The position numbers and the translations under genes are program-made. A stretch of DNA of 64,000 bases from positions 434,001 to 498,000 of the forward strand of contig CAWFBJ010000017.1 of NCBI GenBank assembly GCA_963814055.1, read 5' to 3'. This stretch comes from AWTP1-13 sp963814055. Its GTDB lineage: Bacteria > Pseudomonadota > Alphaproteobacteria > Rhizobiales > Hyphomicrobiaceae. Shown here one piece after another: positions 63,659 to 64,000 of this stretch; the stretch's first letter is position 1, and each line of letters opens with the position of its first letter. A model generated the notes under the pieces. That model did not search any database. It saw only the letters and a list, made by a program, of their open reading frames with translations, and was not told the origin of the DNA.

Positions 63659-64000
63659 CTAGGGCATGATGGCGATGTCGCCCACTTTGCCTTTCAGGCC
63701 GGTCACCTTGCCAAGCGACTTGGCGGCGCCGGACGCCAGGTCGACGCTGAAGAGTTGGCCGTTATTCAGCAGCCAGCCGGTGTTGGCGCCCTTGCCGTCC
63801 GACCAGACGTCAAAGGCGATCGGTGCCGACAGCGTGACGCCCAGCTTGCCGATGGTGTTGAGAGTACCGTCGTTCGGCGGGGCCTGCTTGACGAGCACGC
63901 TGGTGCCCGCGTCGATGTCGTAGAGCGCGGTTTCCTTGGTGCCGGCGAAGCTGTTGGAATAGCCGGCTGCGATCACGCGCGGTGTCCGGCCCTTGTTGGC
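63659..64000 (-). CDS. DUF4394 domain protein (C-terminal part only)
   Basis: The gene continues beyond the window; about 113 C-terminal residues are visible. Beta-propeller-like repeats: VIAAGYSNSFAGTKETALYDIDAGTSVLVKQ, PPNDGTLNTIGKLGVTL, LLNNGQLFSVDLASGAAKSLGKV. The PNDGTL and LYDIDAG patterns match DUF4394, a domain of exported proteins of unknown function. The strong terminator lies just after its stop. Confidence 0.8.
   Translation of the reverse strand, partial: ANKGRTPRVIAAGYSNSFAGTKETALYDIDAGTSVLVKQAPPNDGTLNTIGKLGVTLSAPIAFDVWSDGKGANTGWLLNNGQLFSVDLASGAAKSLGKVTGLKGKVGDIAIMP

Overview
The window is a GC-rich chromosomal segment of an alphaproteobacterium, most likely a member of the Hyphomicrobiales (Rhizobiales). 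This rests on an Irr-type Fur-family regulator, the rpiA / DUF2059 / glutathione reductase gene order, DUF1127 and TAXI-type proteins, many TRAP and ABC uptake systems, and several families of short palindromic intergenic repeats typical of that group. No phage, plasmid or CRISPR array is visible. Most genes are metabolic, transport or regulatory and look chromosomal.

Layout. 1-6.7 kb: end of a sulfonate/nitrate-type ABC ATPase, an mgtC relic, a DUF1330/HxlR divergent pair around a palindrome, a uronate dehydrogenase and a divergent TRAP transporter. 6.7-9.6 kb: nitrilase, secreted serine hydrolase and PNPOx-like genes, all on the minus strand. 9.9-15.6 kb: a dipeptide/oligopeptide ABC operon whose first gene, a double ATPase, is frameshifted. 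15.7-20.5 kb: a papain-like small protein, a CDF metal exporter, a sugar-acid dehydratase, a ModA-like binding protein and a structured intergenic region. 20.5-25.7 kb: an MFS exporter with a broken 5' end, a large membrane-anchored ClpA-like AAA+ protein with a release-factor-like tail, and tRNA-Val(CAC). 25.9-32.8 kb: a divergent IlvD-family dehydratase, a YbdK ligase, a TetR pair with two operators, and an ArsR / SRPBCC-DHFR pair. 33-42.5 kb: SDR, gor, DUF2059, rpiA, gabD, gph, two EamA transporters and threonine aldolase. 42.8-48.2 kb: an Irr-like regulator, an enolase-superfamily gene, a small TIR-flanked cassette carrying a methyltransferase, an MMPL/RND transporter and tusA. 48.3-56.6 kb: aldo/keto reductase and FMN hydroxyacid dehydrogenase (both frameshifted), hydrolases, class II DAHP synthase, and a MocR / DUF1127 / PhzF group. 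56.7-58.3 kb: a retron-type reverse transcriptase with a candidate msr-msd RNA upstream. 58.3-64 kb: EamA, NAD synthetase, a TAXI receptor with a SEL1-like partner, and the end of a DUF4394 gene.

The three most unusual items are (i) the candidate retron, a long N-extended RT preceded by a 167-nt region closed by a 9-bp inverted repeat; (ii) the AAA+ unfoldase, which keeps an LGF tripeptide at the ClpP-loop position but ends in an RF2-like module without GGQ; and (iii) a transposase-less cassette with 25-26 bp terminal inverted repeats and a perfect 8-bp target duplication, carrying only a methyltransferase gene.

Seven genes carry apparent single-base frameshifts, six of them +1. So many in 64 kb may reflect residual sequencing error as much as gene decay, and the affected genes should be read with that in mind. 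All family assignments come from reading the proteins; no database search was run.
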